Shown: in pieces, positions 37,131 to 46,840 of the stretch | How the letters are laid out: every line of letters starts with the position of its first letter | How positions within the stretch are numbered: the first letter of the stretch is position 1 | NCBI RefSeq assembly: GCF_036860675.1 | Contig: NZ_JAYKGK010000002.1 | Span: forward strand, 248,001 to 312,000 | DNA length: 64,000 nucleotides | Reading direction: 5' to 3' | Origin: Rosettibacter primus | GTDB lineage: Bacteria > Bacteroidota > Ignavibacteria > Ignavibacteriales > Melioribacteraceae | The notes under the pieces: generated by a model | The model's database searches: none | Told to the model about the DNA's origin: nothing | The model's input: only the letters and a program-made list of their open reading frames with translations | Program-made: the position numbers and the translations under genes

Positions 37131-37669
37131 AGTAATTTCTCCAATATATCATCAACATTTATTTCTGTTTGATTGTCCTTTTCTTCTGTTATTTTTTCTC
37201 TCTTTTTAATTTCTAATTCTTTTGTTTGCGAACCCAATTCGAGTAGGTTTGATTGTGTTTCAAGCATTGCTTTGATTTTTGATATTAGCAACTTCTTTTC
37301 TTCTCTTAATTTAATAACTGAATCACGAATTGCACTTGCATTCTCTTTTGCCTTCTCAATAATTTGGGATGCTTTAATTTCAGCTTCCTTCAATATAAGT
37401 GCGGATTGTTTTTTTGCAGAATCAACTGCTTTTGTTGTAGATTCAGTAGCACTCAACAAAGCATTCTGTAAATTTTTTTCTATCTTTTTGAATTCTTTAA
37501 GCTGTTCTTCTTTTTCTTCGAGTTCTTTTAACAGTTTTTCATTTTCATTTTGAAGTCTTTCAAATTCATCAGCAAGTTTTTCAAGAAAAGCTTTGACTTC
37601 ATCGCGGTCGTAGCCGCGGACCGATTTGTTAAATTCCTGATTTTTAATTCCAAACGGGGTAAATTTCAT
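37127..37669 (-). CDS. DivIVA-domain coiled-coil protein
   Basis: A 180-residue protein with the DivIVA N-terminal domain MKFTPFGIKNQEFNKSVRGY and DEVKAFLEKLADEFERL (1-39), followed by a long coiled coil to about residue 150 and a short tail NVDDILEKLL. DivIVA/GpsB-type proteins sit at curved or septal membrane and recruit growth or division factors. It follows yggS by 11 bases, as in many yggS(ylmE)-divIVA neighbourhoods of other phyla, and overlaps punA by four bases. Confidence 0.88.
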   Translation of the reverse strand: MKFTPFGIKNQEFNKSVRGYDRDEVKAFLEKLADEFERLQNENEKLLKELEEKEEQLKEFKKIEKNLQNALLSATESTTKAVDSAKKQSALILKEAEIKASQIIEKAKENASAIRDSVIKLREEKKLLISKIKAMLETQSNLLELGSQTKELEIKKREKITEEKDNQTEINVDDILEKLL

Positions 37670-37680
37670 TTTAATTCCCC

Positions 37681-38364
37681 TTAATTATTAATTCTTTCAC
37701 CAAAAATGGCTGTCCCAATTCTTAGCATTGTTGAGCCTTCTTCAATGGCAATTTCAAAATCGTTACTCATTCCCATTGAAAGTTCAGTCAAATGAAAACC
37801 AGAATCATTCAACTTTTCTTTTAATTTTCTGAGCTGAATAAATGATTTTCTTATCAGTTCAGTATTATCTGTAAAAGGTGCGATTGTCATCAGTCCAATT
37901 AGATTCAAATTGGAAGATTTAACACAATATTCAGCTGTTTCAAAAATTTCTTTTTCATCTACTAAGCCAAATTTCGTTGCTTCGTTCGAAGTTTTAATTT
38001 CAAGAAGAACATTTTGCCGCTTTCCAATTTGAAAAGCTCTTTTGTTTATTTCCTCTGCAAGTTTTATTGAATCTACAGAATGAATAAAGTCAGCAGCCTT
38101 AATTACATATTTAACTTTATTTGTTTGTAGATGACCAATAAAATGCCATTTAATTCCGTTTGTCAGCTTTTCATATTTTTCTTTTAATTCCTGAGCTTTA
38201 TTTTCTCCAATATCTTTTAAACCTGCATCTACTGCTTGTCTAATGATTTCAATAGGTTGTGTTTTTGTAACACCAATCAATTTAATATCATTCCTGTCTC
38301 TGCCAAGTGAACTGCATTTATTGAGAATTTTTTCTTCAAGTCTTTTTATGTTATCAGATATCAT
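37681..38364 (-). CDS. yggS: YggS-family PLP homeostasis protein
   Basis: A 227-residue cytoplasmic protein of the PLPBP/YggS family that binds pyridoxal phosphate without known catalysis and helps balance vitamin B6 and amino-acid pools. Lys34 in LIGVTKTQP is the PLP lysine; GENKAQEL, WHFIGHLQTNK and the final LSMGMSNDFEIAIEEGSTMLRIGTAIFG (key part SMGMSNDF...RIG) are family hallmarks. It is the first gene of an eight-gene operon with a good promoter upstream. Confidence 0.95.
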   Translation of the reverse strand: MISDNIKRLEEKILNKCSSLGRDRNDIKLIGVTKTQPIEIIRQAVDAGLKDIGENKAQELKEKYEKLTNGIKWHFIGHLQTNKVKYVIKAADFIHSVDSIKLAEEINKRAFQIGKRQNVLLEIKTSNEATKFGLVDEKEIFETAEYCVKSSNLNLIGLMTIAPFTDNTELIRKSFIQLRKLKEKLNDSGFHLTELSMGMSNDFEIAIEEGSTMLRIGTAIFGERINN

Positions 38365-38402
38365 TTAGAATTTTTTAATCATATAAAAATTTTAAGGATA
38401 AA

Positions 38403-38431
38403 AAAGTATCCGTTTTGATTCTAAAAGTCAA
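38403..38431 (-). promoter_or_regulatory. Sigma-70-type promoter for the yggS-rluD operon
   Basis: On the minus strand TTGACT and TACTTT are separated by 17 bases, about 32 bases of leader before the yggS ATG, and located just after the nrdJ terminator. Confidence 0.55.
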
Positions 38432-38460
38432 TGAATTTACTTGGTTAATATAATAATAAA

Positions 38461-38482
38461 AAAGGGGCATTCAAGCCCCTTT
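38461..38482 (-). terminator. Terminator of nrdJ
   Basis: An 8-bp stem (AAAGGGGC/GCCCCTTT) with a six-base loop, followed on the minus strand by a T-rich run; just downstream of the nrdJ stop codon. Confidence 0.9.
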
Positions 38483-38503
38483 ATAAAATCCCTTTATAAT
38501 TTA

Positions 38504-41500
38504 TTAACTACAACCTGTGGTAGCACCGCAAGTCATACATTTCAAACATGTTCCATTTCTTACCATAGTCATACTTTGGCATTCTGGACAAATATCGCCG
38601 GTGTAGCCTCTTTCTCTTGCTTTTAGAACCGGATCATTTGAAGTTATCAATTTAACTTTTTCTCTGATGCTGTTCCCGTTTTTATTATCGTTAGTTTTAT
38701 TATCAAGTTCAATCATTCTTTCACTTACAACTTCCTCGCCTTCAATTTCACCTTCAACCAACGAACGATACTCACCACTACTTGAGTTGCTCTTGCTTGT
38801 TACTTCTTCTTCGTCCACATGTGCAAGGTCGTTTCTTCCGAGATATGTTACTGCAAGTTCTCGGAAAATATAATCAATTACAGACGTTGCCATTTTAATT
38901 CTCTTGTGTCCTGTAACAATGCCACTTGGTTCAAATCTTGTGAATACAAATGCATCAACAAATTCTTCGAGAGGTACACCATGTTGTAAGCCCAGAGAAA
39001 TTGCTATAGCAAAACAGTTTAGCAAACTTCTAAAGGCAGCACCTTCTTTGTGCATATCAATAAATATTTCTCCTAATTGACCATTCTCATATTCACCTGT
39101 TCTCAAATAAACTGATTGACCATTTATTTTTACTTTTTGAGTATAGCCAGTTCTTCTATCTGGCAATCTTCTTCTCTTAGCAATATATCGATGAATAATT
39201 TTTTCAGCAATTTTGACAATATCATTTTCTTCTTTCTTTTCGAGAATTTCTTCAACTTCTTCTTCTGTCATTGTATTTAGTGGTTGAGAAAGTTTTGAAC
39301 CATCACGATACAGTGCATTTGCTTTGCATCCTAATTTCCATGAAAGCATATAAGCATTTTTAATATCATCAATTTCAGCTGAGTTTGGAAGATTAATAGT
39401 TTTAGAAATAGCACCAGAGATAAAAGGCTGTGCTGCAGCCATCATGTATATGTGTGCTTCATAATTAATAAATCTTGTTCCTTTTTTGCCGCATTTATTT
39501 GCACAATCAAAAACTGAATAATGTTCATGTTTCAAGAAAGGAGCACCTTCAATGGTCATTGTTCCACAAACATAGTCATTAGCTACAGTAATTTCTTCTT
39601 TTGTAAAACCAAGTTCGGTCAAAAGGTCAAAACCATAATCATTGATTTGTTCATCTGTAAAACCGAGATTATTCTTAAGAAATTTTTCTCCGATAGTATA
39701 TTTATTGAACGCAAAACTCAAGTCAAATACTGTAGGAAGAACTGATTCTATTCTGTTAATTATTTCATCTGTAAATCCTTTTGCTCTAAGAGATTCATGA
39801 TTGATATAAGGACAGCCAACAAGTGTTCCTGAACCTTTTGCATATTTTACTATTTCACGAATTTGCTCTTCGTTATAACCCAATTTCTTTAGTGCAGGAG
39901 GAATTGATTGATTAATTATTTTAAAGTAACCACCCCCTGCTAATTTTTTGAATTTTACTAATGCATAATCTGGTTCGATGCCTGTTGTATCGCAATCCAT
40001 AACCAGACCAATAGTTCCAGTAGGAGCAATAACAGTAACCTGTGCATTACGATAACCATATTTTTCACCAAGTTCCAGAGCTAAGTCTGCATCTTCGCGT
40101 GCAGCTTCAAGTAAATCAGAAGGACAAAATTCAGGATTTATACCCATTGGATAAATTGATAAACCTTCATATTCTTTATTTGGAACATTATAAGCTGCAC
40201 GACGATGATTTCTTATTACACGCAGCATTGCTTCTTTATTTTCTTCGTAACGGGGAAATGGACCAAGTTCTTTTGCCATTTCTGCCGAAGTTGCATAAGA
40301 GTGCATGTGCATTATTGCAGTTAGTGCTCCACAAATTGCAAAAGCTTCCTTACTATCATACGGAATTCCCTGACGCATTAACAATGAGCCAAGATTTGCA
40401 TAACCCAAACCAAGTGTTCTAAACTCATAACTTTTTTTTGCAATTTCTTTGCTCGGGTATTGAGCCATCAGTACACTGATTTCAAGAACAATAGTCCATA
40501 GTCTTACTGCATGACGATAAGCTTTTATATCAAAAATTCCTTTTTCATCATCATAAAATTTAACAAGATTAAGTGAGGCTAAATTGCATGCAGTGTCGTC
40601 GAGAAACATATATTCGCTGCATGGATTAGATGCTCTAATTCTTCCACTATTTGGACATGTATGCCATTCATTAATTGTTGTATCAAATTGCAAACCCGGG
40701 TCTGCACAAGACCATGCTGCATAAGCAATTTGATCCCACAAATCTTTTGCTTTCAAAATTTTGTACGGTTTTGGTTCTCTTCCTTCTCGCTCTGCTTTTT
40801 TCTTTTCTGTTCTCCAGTATAACTTCCACTCTCTATCGTTTAGAACTGCATTCATAAATTCATTTGTTACACGAACAGAGTTATTTGAATTTTGTCCCGA
40901 TACAGTTGCATATGCTTCAGAATTCCAGTCAGTATCATATATAGGAAAATGAATTGATTTAAATCCCATCTTAGCAAGTTTAATAACTCTGTCAATATAA
41001 TTTTCTGGGACATGAGCTTTTCGAGCTTCAATAACCGCTCTCCGAAGTTTGAGGTTTGTTCTTTTGTTAAAACGATCATTTTCAGGATGTTCATCATAAC
41101 AAGCTTTCATAATATTGTTAAGATGGTAGTTGCAAATTTTAGAGCCTGTAACAAGTGCAGCTACTTTTTGTTCTTCAACAACTTTCCAATTGATGTATTC
41201 TTCAATATCAGGATGGTCAATATCAAGAGTAACCATTTTTGCTGCTCGTCGTGTTGTACCACCTGACTTAATTGCACCTGCAGACCTATCGCCAATTTTC
41301 AAAAATGACATTAAACCTGAAGATTTTCCGCCTCCACTTAATGGTTCGTTTGCACCACGGATATCAGAAAAGTTTGTTCCCGTTCCTGAACCATATTTAA
41401 ATAAACGAGCTTCACGAACCCACAAGTCCATTATGCCACCTTCATTCACAAGGTCATCTTTAATTGATTGAATAAAACATGCATGAGGCTGTGGATGTGT

Positions 41501-42070
41501 ATATGCATCCTCAGATTTTTTTAATTCGCCTGTTTGATAATCAACATAATAATGACCCTGAGCAGGACCATTAATTCCATATGCCCAGTTTAAGCCTGTA
41601 TTAAACCATTGTGGTGAATTAGGTGCTGCATATTGTTTAGCAAGCATATAGACTAATTCATCATAGAATGCTTTTGCATCCTCTTCAGTATCAAAATAAT
41701 TAGCTTTCCAGCCCCAGTAGGTCCATGTTCCCGCCATTCGATGAAAAACTTGGCGAGCGTCAGTTTCCGAGGTGTATCTATCTTTTTCTGGAAGTTCTTC
41801 CAGTTTACTATCTGCTGTTGAAGGCTGAAGCCATTTTGGCACTCCATCTTCTTTTACTTTCTTTAGAAGTTTAGGGACCCCCGCTTTACGAAAATATTTT
41901 TGTGCTATAACATCAGTCGCAACTTGCGACCAATCTTTAGGCACAATAACTTCATCCATTTTAAAAACAATTGAACCATCAGGATTTTTGATTTCTGATG
42001 TTCTTTTAACAAACTCAATTGATTCTAATGGGTCTTTGCCCGCTGTTGTAAAGAGACGATTAATTTTCAT
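38504..42070 (-). CDS. nrdJ: Adenosylcobalamin-dependent (class II) ribonucleotide reductase
   Basis: Reduces ribonucleotides to deoxyribonucleotides using a radical from adenosylcobalamin, so it works with or without oxygen. At 1188 residues it is the long NrdJ form. SDIRGANEPLSGGGKSSG (short form GANEPLSGGG) and CHNV-like segments mark the barrel, the radical/active-site motif is SNPCSEYMF, and the C-terminus carries CPEC...CLKCMTCG, the redox-shuttle cysteine region. No intein interrupts it. A GGAG ribosome-binding site stands before the ATG. No cobalamin riboswitch or NrdR box was recognised upstream. Needs B12, consistent with the B12-dependent queG in this window. Confidence 0.97.
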   Translation of the reverse strand: MKINRLFTTAGKDPLESIEFVKRTSEIKNPDGSIVFKMDEVIVPKDWSQVATDVIAQKYFRKAGVPKLLKKVKEDGVPKWLQPSTADSKLEELPEKDRYTSETDARQVFHRMAGTWTYWGWKANYFDTEEDAKAFYDELVYMLAKQYAAPNSPQWFNTGLNWAYGINGPAQGHYYVDYQTGELKKSEDAYTHPQPHACFIQSIKDDLVNEGGIMDLWVREARLFKYGSGTGTNFSDIRGANEPLSGGGKSSGLMSFLKIGDRSAGAIKSGGTTRRAAKMVTLDIDHPDIEEYINWKVVEEQKVAALVTGSKICNYHLNNIMKACYDEHPENDRFNKRTNLKLRRAVIEARKAHVPENYIDRVIKLAKMGFKSIHFPIYDTDWNSEAYATVSGQNSNNSVRVTNEFMNAVLNDREWKLYWRTEKKKAEREGREPKPYKILKAKDLWDQIAYAAWSCADPGLQFDTTINEWHTCPNSGRIRASNPCSEYMFLDDTACNLASLNLVKFYDDEKGIFDIKAYRHAVRLWTIVLEISVLMAQYPSKEIAKKSYEFRTLGLGYANLGSLLMRQGIPYDSKEAFAICGALTAIMHMHSYATSAEMAKELGPFPRYEENKEAMLRVIRNHRRAAYNVPNKEYEGLSIYPMGINPEFCPSDLLEAAREDADLALELGEKYGYRNAQVTVIAPTGTIGLVMDCDTTGIEPDYALVKFKKLAGGGYFKIINQSIPPALKKLGYNEEQIREIVKYAKGSGTLVGCPYINHESLRAKGFTDEIINRIESVLPTVFDLSFAFNKYTIGEKFLKNNLGFTDEQINDYGFDLLTELGFTKEEITVANDYVCGTMTIEGAPFLKHEHYSVFDCANKCGKKGTRFINYEAHIYMMAAAQPFISGAISKTINLPNSAEIDDIKNAYMLSWKLGCKANALYRDGSKLSQPLNTMTEEEVEEILEKKEENDIVKIAEKIIHRYIAKRRRLPDRRTGYTQKVKINGQSVYLRTGEYENGQLGEIFIDMHKEGAAFRSLLNCFAIAISLGLQHGVPLEEFVDAFVFTRFEPSGIVTGHKRIKMATSVIDYIFRELAVTYLGRNDLAHVDEEEVTSKSNSSSGEYRSLVEGEIEGEEVVSERMIELDNKTNDNKNGNSIREKVKLITSNDPVLKARERGYTGDICPECQSMTMVRNGTCLKCMTCGATTGCS

Positions 42071-42329
42071 TTACAACTCCAATCTTTTAATCTATTTAAA
42101 ATACCATTGATTAATTTTGACAAAATTATTTCGAATTTTCGGTGACGAAGAGTGTTTACAACTTAACAAATTAATTTATATCAAGCAATTACTTTTGAAA
42201 AAAATAAAAAAATTATTCAATTGTTTTATTGTAATTTTACACGCAAAATAAAAAATCATTTTTAAAGAAAAAGATTGATTTTTAATAAAATTCTATTTTT
42301 AATAGAACAAAAAAATTCAGGTGGTAGAA

Positions 42330-42782
42330 ATGTTATCATTCATAAAAAAAATTTTCAATGACAAAGAGACAAACGATTCTGTCAATCAAGAACAGAAAAT
42401 TCAAATAGTAACTGCAGCTCTCTTTTTGGAAATTGCAAAATCTGATAATCATTTTTCAAAAGAAGAATATATTCTTTTCAGAAAAATTTTAAAAGAAATG
42501 TTTAATCTAAATGATGAACAGCTTCATGAACTTATTGATATAGCAGAAGAAAGGATTATAAAAAGTGTGAGTTTATATGAATTTACAGATATAATTAATA
42601 ATCATTTTAATAATGATGAAAAATTCGAACTAGTAAAAAATCTATGGAAATTAATTTATGCAGATAATGTATTGAATAAATACGAGGAACATTTAATCAG
42701 AATAATTTCAAATAATCTCAAACTCAATCACCGTGATATGATTGCAGCAAAGATGTCTGCAAAAAATGAAAATGAAAGTTAA
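42330..42782 (+). CDS. TerB-like tellurite-resistance-family protein
   Basis: A 150-residue helical cytoplasmic protein. The ATG giving MLSFIKKIF is chosen because AGGTGG lies six bases ahead; a GTG within that site would add three residues. The sequence matches the TerB fold: ALFLEIAKSDNHFSKEEY with acidic metal-type residues, and later LWKLIYADNVLNKYEEHLIR, the two DxxxxxxE-type half-repeats. TerB-like proteins are linked to stress and metal responses but have no defined biochemical activity. It is divergent from nrdJ and ends at a strong bidirectional hairpin. Confidence 0.82.
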   Translation: MLSFIKKIFNDKETNDSVNQEQKIQIVTAALFLEIAKSDNHFSKEEYILFRKILKEMFNLNDEQLHELIDIAEERIIKSVSLYEFTDIINNHFNNDEKFELVKNLWKLIYADNVLNKYEEHLIRIISNNLKLNHRDMIAAKMSAKNENES

Positions 42783-42790
42783 TTCATATT

Positions 42791-42827
42791 TATTGTAGAG
42801 CGAAAAATATTATTTCGCTCTACAATA
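42791..42827. terminator. Perfect 15-bp bidirectional terminator hairpin
   Basis: A 15-bp perfect stem (core TTGTAGAGCGAAA) with a seven-base loop lies between the stop codons of the convergent TerB-like and permease genes. A-rich and T-rich flanks on both sides suit termination in both directions. Confidence 0.8.
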
Positions 42828-42839
42828 GTTAATCACATT

Positions 42840-44174
42840 TTAAAAAATCAAATAGAATGTATAATAAAATAATCCACTTGTAATTGCGCCTGTTAAAGTA
42901 AAACCAACATATAAAAGAAATACTTTTCTATTTGCAAGATTCCATACAGCAGCCATAGCTGGAATAGTAGTAGTTGGACCTGATATTAAAAAAGCCAGGG
43001 CAGCAGCTGGAGCCATACCTTGAATTAATAAACCTCCTACTAAGGCTAACGCAGGCATAGTGCTCGTGTAAATCGGAACACCCATTAATGCAGCAAGTAT
43101 TATTGATAAAAATTGGTTTTTCCCTAACAACAACTTTACTAATTCTGATGGAACATAAAATACAATCAAAGCTTCGAGAAAGTAGGCAAGTGCCATAAAC
43201 TTTAAAACCATAATTGCTGCACTGTAAGCTTCTTTACTTAATTTGCTTAAGAATTTATGTTTGTTAAAACTTTTTTTATTTGAGCTGTCACAGCATGCTA
43301 AATTATTGTCTTTTTTATCATCTCCTTTTTGTGAACCTCCACAACAAGTTGATTCAGATTTACTGCTTTCTACTTTTTCATTTTTTCCTGGTTTACTATA
43401 ACAAACAGATTCTGAATTGTTGTCATCTTTTACTATTTTTTCTTCAGTTGAATTATTTGAACATACACAATTATTTCCACTTATATTTATTTCTGAACTT
43501 GCTAATAAATTATTCATTTTAATTTTGGAATCATTTTTATTCATATCACTTTGAAATGACTTAGTTGAAGAACTACAACAAGTTGAATTTATATCAGCAC
43601 CAGCTACATTTACTATCTCTAATTTTGGTGATAATATTTTTATTATCAAACTTTTTCCATAGGAATAAATTTCCACAACTATTTCTTTTATAATTGCTAA
43701 ATTACTTCTTGAACTGTTTGAGTGAGCTTTTAACGTATCTTCATTTGTAATCCAGTTTTTCTTAACAAGATAATGAGTAATAAAACCTGCAGAAAGACTC
43801 ATCATAAAAGTTGATGCTAATCTCCATACTGCTAAATTCCAGCCCAGTGTTGTAACACTTAAGAAAAACATTTCAGGATCCATTGATGGCGAAGCAAGCC
43901 AGAACGACATTACTGGAGCTAAAGGAACTCCACCAATAAGCAACGATGCAATTATTGGAATAACAGAACATGAACAAAATGGACTAAATGCGCCAACTAT
44001 TGTTGCTAAAAATATTGCAATCAGCGGTCTTGTATTAAATGCTTTGTTAATATATTTTGAAGCACCCGACATTCTAATTGTTACAGCTACTGGAATGGTA
44101 ATCAGCAAATAGGGCCAAACTCTAATTAAATGTTCGAATATAAAATTGAAAATTTTGAAAAGTTCATTAATCAT
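42840..44174 (-). CDS. Permease with Cys-rich loop (SO_0444-type/ArsP-like efflux)
   Basis: A 444-residue membrane protein of the DUF318/YraQ-ArsP permease group, resembling members annotated as SO_0444-family Cu/Zn efflux transporters. Two halves of about four helices (1-180 and 315-444) share the family motif; the first has GAFSPFCSCSVIP (Cys67, Cys69) and ASPSMDPEM. Between them a hydrophilic loop (about 185-310) carries CC pairs at 199-200, 277-278 and 294-295 plus Cys236, Cys238 and Cys258. These suggest capture of a soft metal or metalloid (arsenic, copper, zinc or mercury) for export. It lies 51 bases downstream of the SigZ-like sigma gene, so likely co-transcribed. Confidence 0.85.
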   Translation of the reverse strand: MINELFKIFNFIFEHLIRVWPYLLITIPVAVTIRMSGASKYINKAFNTRPLIAIFLATIVGAFSPFCSCSVIPIIASLLIGGVPLAPVMSFWLASPSMDPEMFFLSVTTLGWNLAVWRLASTFMMSLSAGFITHYLVKKNWITNEDTLKAHSNSSRSNLAIIKEIVVEIYSYGKSLIIKILSPKLEIVNVAGADINSTCCSSSTKSFQSDMNKNDSKIKMNNLLASSEINISGNNCVCSNNSTEEKIVKDDNNSESVCYSKPGKNEKVESSKSESTCCGGSQKGDDKKDNNLACCDSSNKKSFNKHKFLSKLSKEAYSAAIMVLKFMALAYFLEALIVFYVPSELVKLLLGKNQFLSIILAALMGVPIYTSTMPALALVGGLLIQGMAPAAALAFLISGPTTTIPAMAAVWNLANRKVFLLYVGFTLTGAITSGLFYYTFYLIF

Positions 44175-44225
44175 GGCAGCATCTCCTATCTAATAATTTA
44201 GATTTCTAAATCAATAGACGGAGAT

Positions 44226-44843
44226 TTATTTGGAAGGATGCAAATTTTTTGCGGGCTGTTCAGGATGAAGATGACAACAGCAACAATGAATTTCGTGATA
44301 ATCGATTATAGTTCCATACTTATCAAAATCAAAATGACAGCATTGCATCAAAAGTTCTTTTAATATTTTTCTGCCTCGTTGTACCCTCGATTTTGCATTT
44401 GATAATGAAATCTCAAGTCTTTCAGCCATTTGTCTTTGAGTTAGTCCTTCATATTCTATCAACTTAATGGCTTCTTTATAAATACCCGGTAGCTGGTCAA
44501 TAAATTCTTTCAATCCTTTTGCAATTCTTTTATGGGGATTTTCTTCGATGAACTTTAATACACCTTCTTCATTACCTTTATTAACTGCATTATTGTCCTC
44601 TTCAAAGCTTATCACTTCTTTTTCAGTTTTATTTGAACGATAATAATCAATTATTGTGTTTCGAGTTATTTGATATATCCAGCTTTCCAATTTTTCTGAA
44701 TTCTTGAGTGTTACAATGTTATTATGAATTTTTATAAATACTTCATGAAGTATATCATTAATTTCGATTTGATTGCTGACCCTCTTGCCAATAAACAGCT
44801 TAAGTTTCTTACTAAACTTTTTATAAAGTTCTTCTGTAGTCAT
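44226..44843 (-). CDS. sigZ: SigZ-like ECF sigma factor with Cys/His-rich tail
   Basis: A 205-residue RNA polymerase sigma factor. Region 2 spans about 5-75 (ILHEVFIKIHNN, SWIYQITRNTIIDYYR) and region 4 about 110-165 (LPGIYKEAIKLIEYEGLTQ, SNAKSRVQRGRKIL). The C-terminal tail is unusual: Cys168-Cys169-His170, then after GTIIDYH come His186, four consecutive cysteines 187-190, His191 and His193. This tail matches the SigZ type and could bind metal directly, replacing an anti-sigma factor. No anti-sigma gene is adjacent; the next gene is the Cys-rich permease. Sequence evidence for the sigma fold is strong; metal sensing is inference. Confidence 0.88.
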   Translation of the reverse strand: MTTEELYKKFSKKLKLFIGKRVSNQIEINDILHEVFIKIHNNIVTLKNSEKLESWIYQITRNTIIDYYRSNKTEKEVISFEEDNNAVNKGNEEGVLKFIEENPHKRIAKGLKEFIDQLPGIYKEAIKLIEYEGLTQRQMAERLEISLSNAKSRVQRGRKILKELLMQCCHFDFDKYGTIIDYHEIHCCCCHLHPEQPAKNLHPSK

Positions 44844-45166
44844 TATAATTTTTTCCGTAACATTAAAATTATTTATAATTAAGTGACTTTGAAAAATAAA
44901 TGTCAGAAAAAAATTATTTAAAATAAATAATAATTACTAATCTTCTCACTATGATTTCATATCAAATTTACAGTAAGTCAGTAGCTTTATAAAGCATTAT
45001 AAACTTTTAATTTCTTTGTGGACTCATCGTTCATAACAGTTTTATTAAAGTCCATTTACACAAATTATTTTACAGTCTCTTTTTTGCTTTTGATTTGAAT
45101 AATCAATTATTCGGGAATACCTCTTTCGATGATATTTGACTTTTACACAATTTTAAGAACATTATT
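44844..45166. other. Intergenic region without recognised gene
   Basis: About 320 bases of AT-rich DNA upstream of the sigZ-like gene. No convincing promoter or RNA structure was seen; the only regular element is a 7-bp inverted repeat, TTTATAA-AGCA-TTATAAA, at 44986-45003. Confidence 0.5.
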
Positions 45167-45195
45167 ACAAAGGCTCGAATATTTTCGAGCCTTTT
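45167..45195 (-). terminator. Terminator hairpin, copy 1 of an identical 29-base element
   Basis: An 11-bp perfect stem (core AAAGGCTCGAA/TTCGAGCCTTT) with a four-base loop directly after the stop codon of the broken type IX cargo gene. The whole 29-base element recurs identically at 48001-48029. Confidence 0.8.
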
Positions 45196-46726
45196 ACTTA
45201 ATGAGCATCAATTTTATACTTTTGTTAAACTTATTTGCTCTTATTGTGCATATATATATTCCACTTGACAGTTCACTACCGTTAAATTCTAATTTGTAAT
45301 ATCCAGCTTCTTTTATTTCCTCTATCAGTTCTTTTACCTCTCTTCCCAGCATATCATATACCTTTATTGTAACTATACTCTTTTCCGGCAATTGATAACT
45401 TATTGTTGTGCTTGGATTAAATGGATTAGGATATACTTCCATGGAATATTCTACCGGCTTACTTTCTCCTCCTTTCTTAAACAATGCTTCAGCTCCATAT
45501 ACCGATTCATAATTCGGGTCGGAATATGTCCCCTCTACTGAATAATATGCTCGAACATCATACATCAATAAATCATCAGTATAACTCGATGTTAATACAT
45601 AATCATAATCTACATATCTTCCAACCCCTCTTCCTACTGTCCCGATTAATCTCTCCGAGCCTACTACTCCATTATGTTTTACTTTCCTCCATATCTGATA
45701 CTGGGTTACATTCACATTGGGATTATCAGTCCAGTATATCTCTATTGGTGCTCCTACTAGACTTCCAAAATGAATATTCTCTCCATTATTTGTCGGTTTC
45801 CCTCTATAATTTGCTGTAATTTGATTATGTGTATTTATTGTAAATGTTTTTGACAATGATGTCGAACCATCACTCCAATTTGTAAATGTATAATCAATTC
45901 CATTTATATGATAATAATATTGTGCTTCTGCTGTTATTGTATTGCCTTCTACTACTTGAAATTGTGTTGTGGGAGAATTGTATTGTGTCCCATTTACTTT
46001 TATTGTTCCGCTATTGCCCACACCAACAAAATTATTCTGGAAAGTGACATTGCAGAGTTTTTTAAGATCAGCAACTAACGTTGCACCATTATCGTTAATT
46101 GTAACCGTATATGAATAATTACGAGATGTTGCATTGTTTATAGGATTATTATTTATCTTCCAATTACTTTTATTAATTTCATTAGAGTTCCATATTCTAT
46201 AATAACCTTGACCATCATTTTGATCTATAGCTCCTACTTATACATTTTGATTTACTAATTTAATAACACTTGAACCTGATTGTACAGTTGAACCTTCGAG
46301 GTTAATTATACCTCCTGAAAAATTATTTGCTGCATATAACTTATATTTAACATAAAATACATTTGTAACCGAAGCTGTTTTTACAAAACCTTCTAATTCA
46401 TTAAAAAACTCATATAATTCCATTGTCCAAGAATATGTTCCAGAGGGTAAATCAAAATATTCAGGGAACGATCCTCGATTAGTTCCTTTTATATTAGCTT
46501 CATAATCTTTTATTCCTGTTTTAAGTTTTGCATAAGCAGCATAAGAATAAGGATATGATGTTAAAGCCCAAGTCCAATATAAGTTTATTCTTGCTGTTGA
46601 ACTTGTCCCCGGACATATATAAACATCACCATAATGAGGTTCAAAAGAAATATATTGTGCTTTTAATTTTTCCGAACCTAAAGTTAAAAGAATTGCTGTA
46701 AAGAATAATACAATATTTTTTTTCAT
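45194..46726 (-). pseudogene. Type IX-secreted protein interrupted by one in-frame stop codon
   Basis: One reading frame runs from a signal peptide (MKKNIVLFFTAILL; start set by GGAGGA upstream) to a type IX sorting domain (VYPNPFNPSTTI, ending KLMLIK), but is cut by a single TAA at 46238-46240, at codon 163. The frame is otherwise open: codons between the stop and the next possible start (GTG at 46021) encode sensible sequence such as GAIDQNDGQGYYRIW. The second half has an InlB-type repeat-like domain (GTIKVNGTQYNSPTTQF) and a fibronectin-III-like domain. As written it gives a secreted fragment lacking its sorting tag. It could be a true pseudogene, a phase-variable allele or a sequencing error. 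Function unknown. Confidence 0.85.
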
Positions 46727-46775
46727 TTTTTCCTCCACAGTTTAAAAAGTTAAAAAAAATTAATACTATTGGAAT

Positions 46776-46835
46776 GCAAATAAAAAATGCCTATGCTAAG
46801 CAAAGGTTTAGGTGAGCAGCCTAATTTTTATTTGC
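46776..46835. other. Possible structured RNA element in an intergenic region
   Basis: An 11-bp pairing (GCAAATAAAAA with TTTTTATTTGC) encloses two smaller hairpins, TGCTAAGCA and TTAGG...CCTAA. On the plus strand it is followed by a strong hairpin with a T-run. On the minus strand it would lie in the leader of the broken cargo gene. No known family is recognised. Confidence 0.35.
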
Positions 46836-46840
46836 GTTTG

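Noticed and set aside
38504..42070. Intein in nrdJ
   Set aside because: Class II reductases often carry inteins, but all expected blocks are continuous and the length is normal.
42071..42320. Possible cobalamin riboswitch upstream of the B12-dependent nrdJ
   Set aside because: No B12-box-like sequence or suitable stems could be found; the region is AT-rich and only 250 bases are shared with the divergent TerB-like gene.
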